A stretch of 64,000 bases of DNA from Pseudomonas mosselii (GCF_005796105.1 NZ_VAUO01000008.1:216028-280027), one strand, 5' to 3'; positions 43,963 through 53,367 are shown, numbered from the stretch's first letter. Notes: generated from the letters alone by a model not told the origin. A program made the numbers and translations.

Positions 43963-45489
43963 GTGTCAGTGGAACTTTGGCAGCAGTGCGTGGAGCTTCT
44001 GCGCGATGAACTGCCTGCCCAGCAATTCAACACCTGGATCCGTCCGCTACAGGTCGAAGCCGAAGGCGACGAGTTGCGCGTCTACGCGCCTAATCGGTTC
44101 GTACTCGACTGGGTCAATGAAAAGTACCTGGGCCGTCTGCTCGAGCTGTTGGGTGAACATGGCAACGGCATCGCGCCTGCACTCTCCTTATTAATAGGTA
44201 GCCGTCGCAGTTCAGCACCGCGCGCTGCCCCTAATGCACCGGTCAGCGCCGCAGTCGCCGCATCCTTGGCCCAAGCCACTGTCCAGCAAACCGCCCAGGT
44301 TGTCGTAGCAAGCGAACCGGTTGCGGCCCCGCTGGCCGAGCGGGTCATGGAGGCCGAAGAACCCTCCAGCCGGGACAGCTTCGACAGCATGAGCGATACC
44401 GCTCCGGCGCCAGCCGCTTCAGGTCGAACCGAGCAGCGTACGGTGCAGGTTGAAGGTGCACTCAAACACACCAGCTACCTGAACCGCACGTTCACTTTCG
44501 AAACCTTTGTCGAGGGTAAGTCCAACCAGCTGGCGCGTGCTGCTGCGTGGCAGGTCGCCGATAATCCCAAGCATGGCTACAACCCGTTGTTCCTGTATGG
44601 CGGTGTCGGCCTGGGTAAGACCCACTTGATGCATGCCGTGGGTAACCATCTGCTGAAGAAGAACCCGAACGCCAAGGTGGTGTACCTGCATTCGGAGCGC
44701 TTCGTCGCGGACATGGTCAAGGCGTTGCAGCTCAACGCCATCAACGAGTTCAAACGCTTCTATCGCTCGGTGGATGCGCTGTTGATCGATGACATCCAGT
44801 TCTTCGCCCGCAAGGAACGCTCCCAAGAAGAGTTTTTCCACACCTTCAACGCGTTGCTTGAGGGGGGCCAGCAGGTCATCTTGACCAGCGACCGCTATCC
44901 GAAGGAGATCGAAGGCCTGGAAGAGCGCCTGAAGTCGCGCTTCGGCTGGGGCCTGACCGTGGCTGTCGAGCCGCCGGAGCTGGAAACCCGTGTGGCGATC
45001 CTGATGAAGAAGGCCGACCAGGCCAAGGTCGAGCTGCCCCACGATGCCGCGTTCTTCATCGCCCAGCGTATTCGCTCGAACGTTCGTGAACTCGAAGGGG
45101 CCCTGAAGCGGGTCATCGCGCACTCGCACTTCATGGGCCGCGACATCACCATCGAGCTGATTCGCGAGTCGCTGAAGGACTTGCTGGCATTGCAGGACAA
45201 GCTGGTCAGTGTGGATAACATTCAGCGCACGGTGGCTGAGTACTACAAGATCAAGATTGCCGACCTGCTGTCCAAGCGCCGTTCGCGCTCGGTAGCGCGC
45301 CCGCGTCAGGTGGCCATGGCATTGTCCAAAGAGCTGACCAACCACAGCCTGCCGGAAATCGGCGACATGTTCGGTGGCCGCGACCACACCACCGTGCTGC
45401 ACGCCTGCCGCAAGATCAACGAACTTAAGGAATCCGACGCGGACATCCGCGAGGACTACAAGAACCTGCTGCGTACGCTGACGACCTGA
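43963..45489 (+). CDS. dnaA: Chromosomal replication initiator DnaA
   Basis: 508 residues from the GTG at 43963, with AGGGGA about 6 bases before it. Domain I begins SVELWQQCVELLRDELPAQQ, and a variable Ala/Pro-rich domain II spans about residues 85-165. The AAA+ domain has Walker A GGVGLGKTH and Walker B LLIDDIQFF. Domain IV carries the box-binding signature DMFGGRDHTTVLHACRKI. It opens the origin. A perfect DnaA box (45210) lies inside the gene. Confidence 0.99.
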   Translation: MSVELWQQCVELLRDELPAQQFNTWIRPLQVEAEGDELRVYAPNRFVLDWVNEKYLGRLLELLGEHGNGIAPALSLLIGSRRSSAPRAAPNAPVSAAVAASLAQATVQQTAQVVVASEPVAAPLAERVMEAEEPSSRDSFDSMSDTAPAPAASGRTEQRTVQVEGALKHTSYLNRTFTFETFVEGKSNQLARAAAWQVADNPKHGYNPLFLYGGVGLGKTHLMHAVGNHLLKKNPNAKVVYLHSERFVADMVKALQLNAINEFKRFYRSVDALLIDDIQFFARKERSQEEFFHTFNALLEGGQQVILTSDRYPKEIEGLEERLKSRFGWGLTVAVEPPELETRVAILMKKADQAKVELPHDAAFFIAQRIRSNVRELEGALKRVIAHSHFMGRDITIELIRESLKDLLALQDKLVSVDNIQRTVAEYYKIKIADLLSKRRSRSVARPRQVAMALSKELTNHSLPEIGDMFGGRDHTTVLHACRKINELKESDADIREDYKNLLRTLTT

Positions 45490-45529
45490 TGGCCGTCTGC
45501 GCAGCTTATTGAAGGCAAGGGACTAGACC

Positions 45530-46633
45530 ATGCATTTCACCATTCAACGCGAAGCCCTGTTGAAACCCCTGCAACTGGTCGCAGGTGTCGTCGAGCGCCG
45601 CCAGACCTTGCCGGTCCTGTCCAACGTCCTGCTGGTCGTGCAAGGCCAGCAGTTGTCGTTGACCGGTACCGACCTGGAAGTCGAACTGGTTGGCCGCGTT
45701 CAACTGGAAGAGCCCGCCGAGCCGGGCGAGATCACCGTGCCTGCGCGCAAGCTGATGGACATCTGCAAGAGCCTGCCCAGCGATGTGCTGATCGACATCA
45801 AGCTCGATGAGCAGAAACTGCTGGTCAAGGCTGGGCGCAGCCGCTTCACCCTGTCTACGCTGCCCGCCAATGATTTCCCGACCGTGGAAGAAGGCCCAGG
45901 TTCTCTGACCTGCAACCTGGAGCAGAGCAAGCTGCGTCGTCTGATCGAACGCACCAGCTTCGCCATGGCCCAACAGGATGTGCGCTACTACCTCAACGGC
46001 ATGCTGCTGGAGGTGTCCACCGACACCTTGCGCGCAGTCGCCACCGATGGCCACCGCCTGGCGCTGTGCGCGATGCAGGCACCGATCGCTCAGGCTGATC
46101 GTCATCAAGTCATCGTGCCACGCAAGGGTATCCTGGAGCTGGCGCGTCTGCTGACTGACCCGGAAGGCATGGTCAGCATCGTACTGGGCCAGCATCACAT
46201 TCGCGCCACCACGGGTGAGTTCACCTTCACCTCCAAGCTGGTGGACGGCAAGTTCCCAGACTACGAGCGCGTACTGCCCAAGGGGGGCGACAAGCTGGTG
46301 ATCGGCGATCGTCAGGCGCTGCGTGAAGCGTTCAGCCGTACGGCGATCCTGTCCAACGAGAAGTACCGTGGTATCCGCCTGCAACTGGCCGCTGGCCAGC
46401 TGAAGATCCAGGCCAACAACCCTGAGCAGGAAGAGGCAGAAGAAGAGATAAGCGTCGACTACAACGGCAGCTCTCTGGAGATCGGTTTCAACGTCAGTTA
46501 CCTGCTGGATGTGCTGGGCGTGATGACCACCGAGCAGGTTCGCCTGATTCTCTCGGACTCTAACAGCAGCGCGTTGCTCCAGGAAGCTGGCAATGATGAC
46601 TCCTCTTACGTCGTCATGCCGATGCGTCTGTAA
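45530..46633 (+). CDS. dnaN: DNA polymerase III beta clamp
   Basis: 367 residues, standard length. It starts MHFTIQREALLKPLQLVAGV and has RQTLPVLSNVLL, ATDGHRLALC and the conserved tail SSYVVMPMRL. It forms the ring that tethers polymerases to DNA. It is 40 bases after dnaA. Confidence 0.99.
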   Translation: MHFTIQREALLKPLQLVAGVVERRQTLPVLSNVLLVVQGQQLSLTGTDLEVELVGRVQLEEPAEPGEITVPARKLMDICKSLPSDVLIDIKLDEQKLLVKAGRSRFTLSTLPANDFPTVEEGPGSLTCNLEQSKLRRLIERTSFAMAQQDVRYYLNGMLLEVSTDTLRAVATDGHRLALCAMQAPIAQADRHQVIVPRKGILELARLLTDPEGMVSIVLGQHHIRATTGEFTFTSKLVDGKFPDYERVLPKGGDKLVIGDRQALREAFSRTAILSNEKYRGIRLQLAAGQLKIQANNPEQEEAEEEISVDYNGSSLEIGFNVSYLLDVLGVMTTEQVRLILSDSNSSALLQEAGNDDSSYVVMPMRL

Positions 46634-46648
46634 ACCGTAGCAGGCCCA

Positions 46649-47752
46649 ATGTCCCTTCTACGGCTTTCGGTCACCGCGGTGCGTAACCTGCATCCGGTGA
46701 CCCTCTCCCCCTCTCCCCGCATCAATATCCTTTACGGCGCCAACGGCAGTGGCAAAACCAGTGTGCTGGAAGCAGTGCATCTGTTGGGTCTTGCGCGTTC
46801 GTTTCGCAGTACCCGGCTGAACCCGGTTATTCAGTACGAGCAGCCCACTTGCACCGTGTTTGGCCAAGTCGAACTGGCAGAAGGCGGCACCAGCAACCTA
46901 GGTGTTTCACGGGAGCGCCAGGGCGATTTCACTATCCGCATCGACGGACAGAATGCGCGCAGTGCTGCTCAGTTAGCCGAGATGCTGCCTTTGCAGTTGA
47001 TCAACCCGGACAGTTTTCGCTTGTTGGAAGGAGCGCCCAAGGTACGCCGACAGTTCCTCGATTGGGGTGTGTTCCACGTGGAACCCCGCTTCATGGCAAC
47101 CTGGCAACGCCTGCAGAAGGCCCTGCGGCAGCGGAACTCATGGCTGCGGCATGGTACACTTGACGCTGTTTCGCAAGCCGCCTGGGATCGGGAGTTATGT
47201 CTCGCCAGTGCGGAAATAGATGAATACCGTCGCAACTACATCAAGGCCTTGAAGCCTGTCTTCGAGCGAACCCTGAGCGAGCTGGTCGAACTGGATGGGT
47301 TGACCCTGAGCTATTACCGCGGCTGGGACAAGGACCGGGAACTCAACGAAGTCCTCGCGACTTCTCTTCTTCGCGACCAGCAGATGGGTCACACCCAAGC
47401 CGGACCACAGCGCGCGGATCTGCGCCTGCGACTGGGTGCGAATAACGCCGCTGACATCCTCTCGCGAGGGCAGCAGAAGCTGGTGGTGTGCGCATTGCGC
47501 ATTGCCCAGGGGCATCTGGTGAGCCAAGTTCGTCGCGGGCAGTGTATTTATCTGGTGGATGACTTGCCGTCAGAGTTGGACGAACAGCATCGCCGCGCCC
47601 TGTGCCGCTTGCTTGAAGAATTGAACTGCCAGGTGTTCATCACCTGCGTAGACCACGAATTTCTGAGGGAAGGCTGGCAAACGGAAACGCCAGTCGCTTT
47701 GTTCCACGTGGAACAGGGCCGTATCACCCAGACCCACGACCATCGGGAGTGA
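46649..47752 (+). CDS. recF: DNA replication and repair protein RecF
   Basis: 367 residues. The SMC-like ATPase Walker A is YGANGSGKTSVLEAVHLL near residue 30, and the C-terminal ABC signature LSRGQQKLVVCALRIAQ and YLVDDLPSELD (Walker B) follow. It helps load RecA at gaps. A parS-like sequence (47070) and a perfect parS (47700) lie within the coding sequence. Confidence 0.98.
   Translation: MSLLRLSVTAVRNLHPVTLSPSPRINILYGANGSGKTSVLEAVHLLGLARSFRSTRLNPVIQYEQPTCTVFGQVELAEGGTSNLGVSRERQGDFTIRIDGQNARSAAQLAEMLPLQLINPDSFRLLEGAPKVRRQFLDWGVFHVEPRFMATWQRLQKALRQRNSWLRHGTLDAVSQAAWDRELCLASAEIDEYRRNYIKALKPVFERTLSELVELDGLTLSYYRGWDKDRELNEVLATSLLRDQQMGHTQAGPQRADLRLRLGANNAADILSRGQQKLVVCALRIAQGHLVSQVRRGQCIYLVDDLPSELDEQHRRALCRLLEELNCQVFITCVDHEFLREGWQTETPVALFHVEQGRITQTHDHRE
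47070..47085. other. parS-like ParB-binding site inside recF (one mismatch)
   Basis: TGTTCCACGTGGAACC differs from the 16-base palindrome TGTTCCACGTGGAACA only at the last base. Confidence 0.75.
47700..47715. other. parS site near the 3' end of recF
   Basis: TGTTCCACGTGGAACA, a perfect 16-base palindrome matching the Pseudomonas parS consensus. Confidence 0.9.
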
Positions 47753-47756
47753 AGGC

Positions 47757-50177
47757 ATGAGCGAAAATCAAACGTACGACTCCTCCAGCATCAAGGTGCT
47801 GAAAGGGCTGGATGCCGTACGCAAACGTCCCGGCATGTACATTGGCGACACCGATGACGGCAGCGGCCTGCACCACATGGTATTCGAGGTGGTCGACAAC
47901 TCCATCGACGAGGCCCTGGCCGGTCACTGCGATGACATCACTGTCATCATCCACCCGGACGAATCCATCAGCGTGCGTGACAACGGCCGCGGGATTCCGG
48001 TCGACGTGCATAAAGAAGAAGGCGTATCGGCGGCCGAGGTCATCATGACCGTGCTGCACGCTGGCGGTAAGTTCGACGACAACTCCTATAAGGTGTCTGG
48101 CGGTCTGCACGGTGTTGGTGTGTCGGTGGTGAACGCCCTGTCCGAACAGTTGGTACTGACCGTTCGCCGCAGCGGCAAGATCTGGGAGCAGACCTACGTC
48201 CACGGTGTTCCACAAGCGCCCATGGCGATTGTGGGGGACAGTGAAACCACCGGTACCCACATTCACTTCAAGCCATCGGCTGAAACCTTCAAGAACATCC
48301 ACTTCAGCTGGGACATCCTTGCCAAGCGTATCCGCGAGCTGTCGTTCCTGAACTCCGGTGTAGGCATCCTGCTTAAGGATGAGCGCTCCGGCAAGGAAGA
48401 GTTCTTCAAGTATGAAGGCGGTCTGCGTGCCTTCGTCGAATACCTGAACACCAACAAGACCCCGGTCAACTCTCAGGTCTTCCACTTCAACGTCCAGCGT
48501 GACGATGGTGTAGGTGTTGAAGTCGCGCTGCAATGGAACGACAGCTTCAACGAAAACCTGCTGTGCTTTACCAACAACATTCCACAGCGCGACGGTGGTA
48601 CCCACCTGGTCGGTTTCCGTTCCTCGCTGACCCGCAGCCTGAACAGCTACATCGAACAGGAAGGCTTGGCCAAGAAGAACAAGGTCGCCACTACCGGTGA
48701 TGACGCCCGTGAAGGTTTGACCGCGATCATTTCGGTCAAGGTACCCGATCCGAAGTTCAGCTCGCAGACCAAGGACAAGCTGGTTTCCTCGGAGGTGAAG
48801 ACCGCCGTGGAACAGGAGATGAACAAGTACTTCGCTGACTTCCTGTTGGAGAACCCCAACGAAGCCAAGGCGGTGGTCGGCAAGATGATCGACGCTGCCC
48901 GTGCCCGTGAAGCCGCGCGCAAGGCCCGTGAGATGACCCGCCGCAAAGGCGCCTTGGACATTGCCGGTTTGCCAGGCAAATTGGCCGACTGCCAGGAGAA
49001 AGATCCTGCGCTTTCCGAACTGTACCTGGTGGAGGGTGACTCCGCAGGTGGCTCGGCCAAGCAAGGTCGTAACCGTCGTACCCAGGCCATCCTGCCGCTC
49101 AAGGGGAAGATTCTCAACGTCGAGAAAGCTCGCTTCGACAAGATGATCTCTTCGCAGGAGGTCGGCACGCTGATCACTGCGCTGGGCTGCGGTATTGGTC
49201 GCGAAGAGTACAACATCGACAAGCTGCGCTATCACAACATCATCATCATGACCGATGCTGACGTCGACGGTTCGCACATCCGTACCCTGCTGCTGACATT
49301 CTTCTTCCGTCAGTTGCCGGAGCTGGTCGAGCGCGGCTACATCTATATTGCCCAGCCGCCACTGTACAAGGTGAAGAAAGGTAAGCAGGAGCAGTACATC
49401 AAGGACGACGAGGCCATGGAAGAGTACATGACCCAGTCGGCCCTCGAAGACGCCAGCCTGCATCTGGACGAGTCGGCGCCTCCGGTTTCCGGCGTACAGC
49501 TCGAAGCCCTGGTGAATGAGTTCCGCAGTGTGATGAAGACGCTCAAGCGTCTGTCGCGCTTGTACCCTCAAGAACTCACCGAGCACTTCATCTATCTGCC
49601 GGAAGTCACCCAGGAGCAGTTGGCCGATAACGCCGCCATGCAGGCCTGGCTGAGCAAGTTCCAGGAGCGCCTGAACAGCAGCCAGAAGTCCGGGCTGACC
49701 TACGCTACTAGCCTGCGCGAAGACAAAGAACGCAATATCTGGTTGCCGGAGGTTGAAGTTACCTCGCATGGCTTGGCCAGTTATGTGACCTTCAATCGCG
49801 AGTTCTTCGGTAGTAACGATTACCGTTCGGTGGTCGTAGTGGGTGCCAAGCTCGCTACCCTGCTGGGTGAAGGTGCCTATGTGCAGCGTGGCGAGCGTCG
49901 CAAAGCTGTCACTGAGTTCAAGGAAGGCCTGGACTGGCTGATGAACGAAAGCACCAAGCGCCACACCATCCAACGATATAAAGGACTGGGTGAGATGAAC
50001 CCGGACCAGTTGTGGGAAACCACGATGGATCCGACGGTGCGCCGTATGTTGAAGGTGACCATCGAAGATGCCATCGCCGCTGACCAGCTGTTCAACACCT
50101 TGATGGGAGATGCGGTCGAGCCACGCCGTGACTTCATCGAGAGCAATGCGCTGTCGGTGTCTAATCTGGACTTCTGA
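47757..50177 (+). CDS. gyrB: DNA gyrase subunit B
   Basis: 806 residues, full length. GHKL ATPase motifs DNGRGIPVD and GGLHGVGVSVVNALS, then the TOPRIM domain with LVEGDSAGGSAKQG, PLKGKILNVEKAR and DADVDGSHI. With GyrA it introduces negative supercoils. It starts 4 bases after recF and ends with a strong terminator and a parS site. Confidence 0.99.
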   Translation: MSENQTYDSSSIKVLKGLDAVRKRPGMYIGDTDDGSGLHHMVFEVVDNSIDEALAGHCDDITVIIHPDESISVRDNGRGIPVDVHKEEGVSAAEVIMTVLHAGGKFDDNSYKVSGGLHGVGVSVVNALSEQLVLTVRRSGKIWEQTYVHGVPQAPMAIVGDSETTGTHIHFKPSAETFKNIHFSWDILAKRIRELSFLNSGVGILLKDERSGKEEFFKYEGGLRAFVEYLNTNKTPVNSQVFHFNVQRDDGVGVEVALQWNDSFNENLLCFTNNIPQRDGGTHLVGFRSSLTRSLNSYIEQEGLAKKNKVATTGDDAREGLTAIISVKVPDPKFSSQTKDKLVSSEVKTAVEQEMNKYFADFLLENPNEAKAVVGKMIDAARAREAARKAREMTRRKGALDIAGLPGKLADCQEKDPALSELYLVEGDSAGGSAKQGRNRRTQAILPLKGKILNVEKARFDKMISSQEVGTLITALGCGIGREEYNIDKLRYHNIIIMTDADVDGSHIRTLLLTFFFRQLPELVERGYIYIAQPPLYKVKKGKQEQYIKDDEAMEEYMTQSALEDASLHLDESAPPVSGVQLEALVNEFRSVMKTLKRLSRLYPQELTEHFIYLPEVTQEQLADNAAMQAWLSKFQERLNSSQKSGLTYATSLREDKERNIWLPEVEVTSHGLASYVTFNREFFGSNDYRSVVVVGAKLATLLGEGAYVQRGERRKAVTEFKEGLDWLMNESTKRHTIQRYKGLGEMNPDQLWETTMDPTVRRMLKVTIEDAIAADQLFNTLMGDAVEPRRDFIESNALSVSNLDF

Positions 50178-50195
50178 TTCAACCCCGCACCAGCG

Positions 50196-50228
50196 AAAGG
50201 CCAACCTCACCAGTTGGCCTTTTTTTTG
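50196..50228 (+). terminator. Intrinsic terminator of the dnaA-gyrB operon
   Basis: AAGGCCAAC (50197-50205) and GTTGGCCTT (50213-50221) form a 9-bp stem followed by eight T residues, 20 bases after the gyrB stop. Confidence 0.93.
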
Positions 50229-50242
50229 TTCCACGTGGAACA
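50227..50242. other. parS site downstream of gyrB
   Basis: TGTTCCACGTGGAACA, perfect palindrome, immediately after the gyrB terminator T-run. Confidence 0.92.
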
Positions 50243-50315
50243 ACGCGTCTCATATCTCGATCCCTTTTCGCCCAGAGTTGGGCGCTGACGCACCGGCCAT
50301 GACTGCGATGATCAC

Positions 50316-50455
50316 CTAGACCATACCGGTTTCCTTGCTGAGCATCAGTTTGATCGCCGGCACGCTGACGCTATAGTTCAGCTTCGCTGGTTGAGCGTTT
50401 TCAGCCTTCAATGCAAGGTGAGCTTGCTTGGCAGGGTACCGCAAAGGCTTGGCGG
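50316..50455 (-). pseudogene. Possible 3' remnant of an unidentified gene
   Basis: On the minus strand an open frame of about 46 codons ends at TAG (50318-50316). Its last part is very protein-like (AENAQPAKLNYSVSVPAI, then KLMLSKETGMV). There is no convincing start and the upstream end hits a TGA. It may be the tail of a gene deleted between gyrB and the persulfide dioxygenase, or a very small gene. No family is recognised. Confidence 0.3.
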
Positions 50456-50471
50456 ATCACGGGAGAGTTCA

Positions 50472-51356
50472 ATGATTATCGGCAACCACCTTCACATTGA
50501 GGCCCTGTATGACCAGGCGACCTCGACGCTCAGCTACTTGGTGATGGATGGGCAGACCCGCCAATGTGCGTTGATCGACAGTGTGCTGGACTATGACCCA
50601 AAGTCCGGGCGCACGTGCAGCGCTTCTGCCGACCGTTTGATCGAGCGGGTCGAAAAGCTGGGTGCGAAGGTTCAATGGATTCTCGAAACCCATGTACACG
50701 CCGATCACCTTTCTGCAGCGGCGTACCTCAAGGAAAAGCTCGGTGGACACACTGGTATCGGTGCGCAGATCACCCAGGTGCAGAAAACCTTCAGTTCCTT
50801 GTTCAATGCCGAGCCTGGCTTTGCCCGCGACGGCAGCCAGTTCGACGTTCTGTTCGAGGATCAGGAAGGCTTTCGTATCGGCAATCTGCATGCCCGTGCC
50901 CTGCACACCCCAGGCCACACTCCCGCCTGTCTGAGCTACTTGGTAGAAGAGGCTGGTGAGCAGGTCCTGTTCGTTGGTGACACCTTGTTCATGCCAGACT
51001 ACGGGACTGCGCGCTGCGACTTCCCCGGCGCCAGCGCGCGGACGCTGTTCCGTTCGATCCGGCGTCTGCTGGCCTTCCCTGACCAGACCCTGCTGTTCAT
51101 GTGTCACGACTACCTGCCTGGCGGTCGTGAATTGCGCTATTTCACTACGGTAGGCGAGCAGCGTGCATCCAACATCCATATCCATGCCGGGGTCAGCGAA
51201 GCGCAGTTCGTGGCCATGCGCGAAGCCCGCGATGCCACCCTCGACATGCCTGTGCTGATGCTGCCCTCGGTTCAGGTAAATATGCGTAGCGGACGCTTCC
51301 CTGAACCCGAACAGAATGGCGTCAGCTATCTGAAGATCCCGCTGAACACGTTGTAA
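50472..51356 (+). CDS. Metallo-beta-lactamase-fold persulfide dioxygenase (ETHE1/Blh-like)
   Basis: 294 residues from the ATG at 50472 with GGGAGA upstream; the longer frame from 50391 is unconserved. The metal motif is HVHADH at residues 74-79, followed by HTPGHTP and GDTLFMPDYGTARCDFPG, which are typical of ETHE1/Blh persulfide dioxygenases. These oxidise glutathione persulfide to sulfite and glutathione. A TauE-type permease follows, which could export the sulfite produced. Function is inferred from family and neighbour. Confidence 0.88.
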   Translation: MIIGNHLHIEALYDQATSTLSYLVMDGQTRQCALIDSVLDYDPKSGRTCSASADRLIERVEKLGAKVQWILETHVHADHLSAAAYLKEKLGGHTGIGAQITQVQKTFSSLFNAEPGFARDGSQFDVLFEDQEGFRIGNLHARALHTPGHTPACLSYLVEEAGEQVLFVGDTLFMPDYGTARCDFPGASARTLFRSIRRLLAFPDQTLLFMCHDYLPGGRELRYFTTVGEQRASNIHIHAGVSEAQFVAMREARDATLDMPVLMLPSVQVNMRSGRFPEPEQNGVSYLKIPLNTL

Positions 51357-51394
51357 AGCTAACACCGCTAATCCTAGTCTTAAGGAACACACTG

Positions 51395-51472
51395 ATGCTC
51401 GATGCGTTGCCGCGCCCTACCCCGCTATGTGCCGACTATCGGCACTGGCACCTATGCGATGTGCTGTTGTGA
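51395..51472 (+). CDS. 25-residue upstream ORF coupled to the TauE permease gene
   Basis: ATG at 51395 has a strong ribosome site (TAAGGA) 9 bases upstream, whereas the permease start itself has none. The ORF encodes 25 residues, including two Cys (12 and 21), two His and one Trp, and its TGA overlaps the permease GTG (GTGA). It is probably a leader peptide or translational coupler. The alternative is that the permease uses a different start and the ORF is fortuitous. Confidence 0.45.
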   Translation: MLDALPRPTPLCADYRHWHLCDVLL

Positions 51473-52287
51473 CTGAGCTGTCATTGCTGGGTGGCGCGCT
51501 GGGCGCAATCATCGGCGCCGTGTTGGCACTCACCGGTGCTGGCGGTGGTATCCTGGCGGTGCCGTTATTGGTGTTCGGGCTTGGCTTGTCGATGGTTGAA
51601 GCCGCACCTATTGGGTTGCTCGCCGTCGGGTTGGCGGCTGCGGTAGGGGCCCTGTTGGGATTGCGTGAGGGGCTGGTGCGCTACCGCGCGGCGTTGTTCA
51701 TCGCCTCGATCGGTATCGTCGCCTCGCCATTGGGCCTGATGCTGGCACATCGTCTGCCCAACACGCCGCTGGCGCTGGGATTCGCCGGGGTGCTGGTTTA
51801 CGCCTGCCTGCGCATCTGGCGTAAAGCGGCGCGGCAGTTACGTGGTGAAGACAACCTGGCTCATCGCTTCATCGAACCTTGCGTACTCAATCCGCAGCAA
51901 GGGCGGCTGCGATGGACGCTGCCGTGTGCCAGGGCGCTGGCCTTTACCGGGTTCATGTCCGGTTTGCTGTCCGGCTTGCTGGGGGTGGGGGGAGGCTTTG
52001 TCATCATTCCGGCGTTGAACCGCTACACCAACCTGCGCATGGCCAGCATCGTCTCGACCTCGCTGGCGGTGATCGCGCTGGTCGCCACCGGTAGCGTGAT
52101 CAGCGCCAGTCTGGCGGGTGTGATGCACTGGCGCATTGGCGCGCCGTTCGCCGTCGGGGCTGTGGCCGGCTTGCTGCTGGCGCGGCCGTTAGCCAACAAA
52201 ATTGCCGGCCCGCGCTTGCAGCAACTGTTCGCACTGGTGGGGTGTGGCGCTGCCGTGTTGCTGGCCGGCAAGGCGCTACTCAGCTAA
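51469..52287 (+). CDS. TauE/SafE-family sulfite exporter-like permease
   Basis: 272 residues from the GTG at 51469, though an ATG at 51427 gives 286. It has about eight membrane helices in two repeats, each starting with a Gly-rich motif (LALTGAGGGILAVPLLVFG and LLSGLLGVGGGFVIIPAL), typical of TauE/SafE. Members move sulfite, sulfonates or other organic anions. Placed after a persulfide dioxygenase it may export sulfite or thiosulfate. Its 3' end overlaps the convergent LysR gene by 12 bases. Confidence 0.88.
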   Translation: MTELSLLGGALGAIIGAVLALTGAGGGILAVPLLVFGLGLSMVEAAPIGLLAVGLAAAVGALLGLREGLVRYRAALFIASIGIVASPLGLMLAHRLPNTPLALGFAGVLVYACLRIWRKAARQLRGEDNLAHRFIEPCVLNPQQGRLRWTLPCARALAFTGFMSGLLSGLLGVGGGFVIIPALNRYTNLRMASIVSTSLAVIALVATGSVISASLAGVMHWRIGAPFAVGAVAGLLLARPLANKIAGPRLQQLFALVGCGAAVLLAGKALLS

Positions 52288-53163
52288 CAGTTCGTCTTGT
52301 TCGGCGGCGCACAGCGCCAGCAAATAGTCCCACACTACCCGCAAGCGTACCGACTTGTGCAGCTCGCGCCGGGTGCAGATCCAATAGCTGCGTTGGATGG
52401 TTTCGCTGGGAAGCACGCGTACCAGCTTCGGATCATGCCGGGCCATGTAGTTAGGTAGCACGGCGATACCCAGCCCGGCCTGCGCCGCTTGCTGCTGGGC
52501 GATCACGCTGGTGCTGCGAAACACCACGTTGGGGGCCCGGCAGAAGCTGTTGAGCAACAGCAGCTCCTGGCTGAACAGTAAGTCATCGACGTAGCCGATC
52601 CAGCTGTGGCGTGCCAAATCCTCGCGGCTGTTCAAGGGAGGCGCACGGTCCAGGTAATCCTGGCTTGCATATAGCGCCAGGCGATAGTCCGTGAGCTTGC
52701 GGGTGATCAGCAGATCGGCGCTGGGGCGTTCCAGGTGGATACTGATTTCCGCCTCACGGTTGAGGATGCTGACGAAACGTGGCACCGCCACCAACTCCAC
52801 TTCCAACCCCGGGTAACGTTGGAACAACGCACTCATGCGTGGGGTGAAGAACATGATGCCGATGCCTTCGGTGACCCCAAGGCGGATCTTGCCCAAGGGA
52901 GTGATGGCCTGGGTGATCTCTTCCTGCGCTAGCAGGGCGACGTTTTCCATGGCTTCGGCATGCTTGAGCAAGGCTTGGCCCGAGGGCGTCAGTTCGTAGC
53001 CCTGCGCATGCTGAACGAACAGTGCGGTGCCCAGGCTCTGCTCGATGCTCTCGATGTGCCGGGCCACCGTGCTGTGGGTGGTGTTGAGGCGCTTGGCAGC
53101 AGTCAGCAGCCGACCGCTGCGCTGCAACTCCAGGAAAAACCGTAGATCGTTCCAGTCGAACAT
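52276..53163 (-). CDS. LysR-family transcriptional regulator
   Basis: 295 residues. The N-terminal winged helix-turn-helix (NDLRFFLELQRSGRLLTAAK, then RLNTTHSTVARHIESIEQSL) is the LysR signature, followed by a periplasmic-binding-like effector domain. It is divergent from a GMC oxidoreductase gene 204 bp away with a long inverted repeat between them, so it probably controls that gene and the MHS transporter gene. The effector is unknown. Confidence 0.93.
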   Translation of the reverse strand: MFDWNDLRFFLELQRSGRLLTAAKRLNTTHSTVARHIESIEQSLGTALFVQHAQGYELTPSGQALLKHAEAMENVALLAQEEITQAITPLGKIRLGVTEGIGIMFFTPRMSALFQRYPGLEVELVAVPRFVSILNREAEISIHLERPSADLLITRKLTDYRLALYASQDYLDRAPPLNSREDLARHSWIGYVDDLLFSQELLLLNSFCRAPNVVFRSTSVIAQQQAAQAGLGIAVLPNYMARHDPKLVRVLPSETIQRSYWICTRRELHKSVRLRVVWDYLLALCAAEQDELLAE

Positions 53164-53260
53164 GCTGATCCTTTTGGCTGTTCGTTCGGGCCTTTTCGCG
53201 GCAGTGGCTCGGATTACCGGGGCGGCTGGCTTGCCCGCGAAGTGGCCAGGAGAGGCTTAT

Positions 53261-53282
53261 CGTTGTGCTAAAACGCACAACG
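53261..53282. promoter_or_regulatory. Inverted repeat, likely LysR operator
   Basis: CGTTGTGC (53261-53268) and GCACAACG (53275-53282) are perfect 8-base arms with a 6-base spacer, in the divergent region between lysR and the GMC gene. It contains T-N11-A matches, as expected for a LysR site. Confidence 0.55.
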
Positions 53283-53367
53283 GGTGCGCGAAATCTCGTG
53301 TTTCCTCAGCGAAATTAATCAATAAGATGGATCGGGACAAGAATAATAATCAGGCGCGAGGTTGCAC

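Noticed and set aside
47724..50243. Minus-strand open frame of 839 codons opposite gyrB
   Set aside because: Pure antisense of gyrB; Val/Gln/His-rich sequence typical of such shadows.
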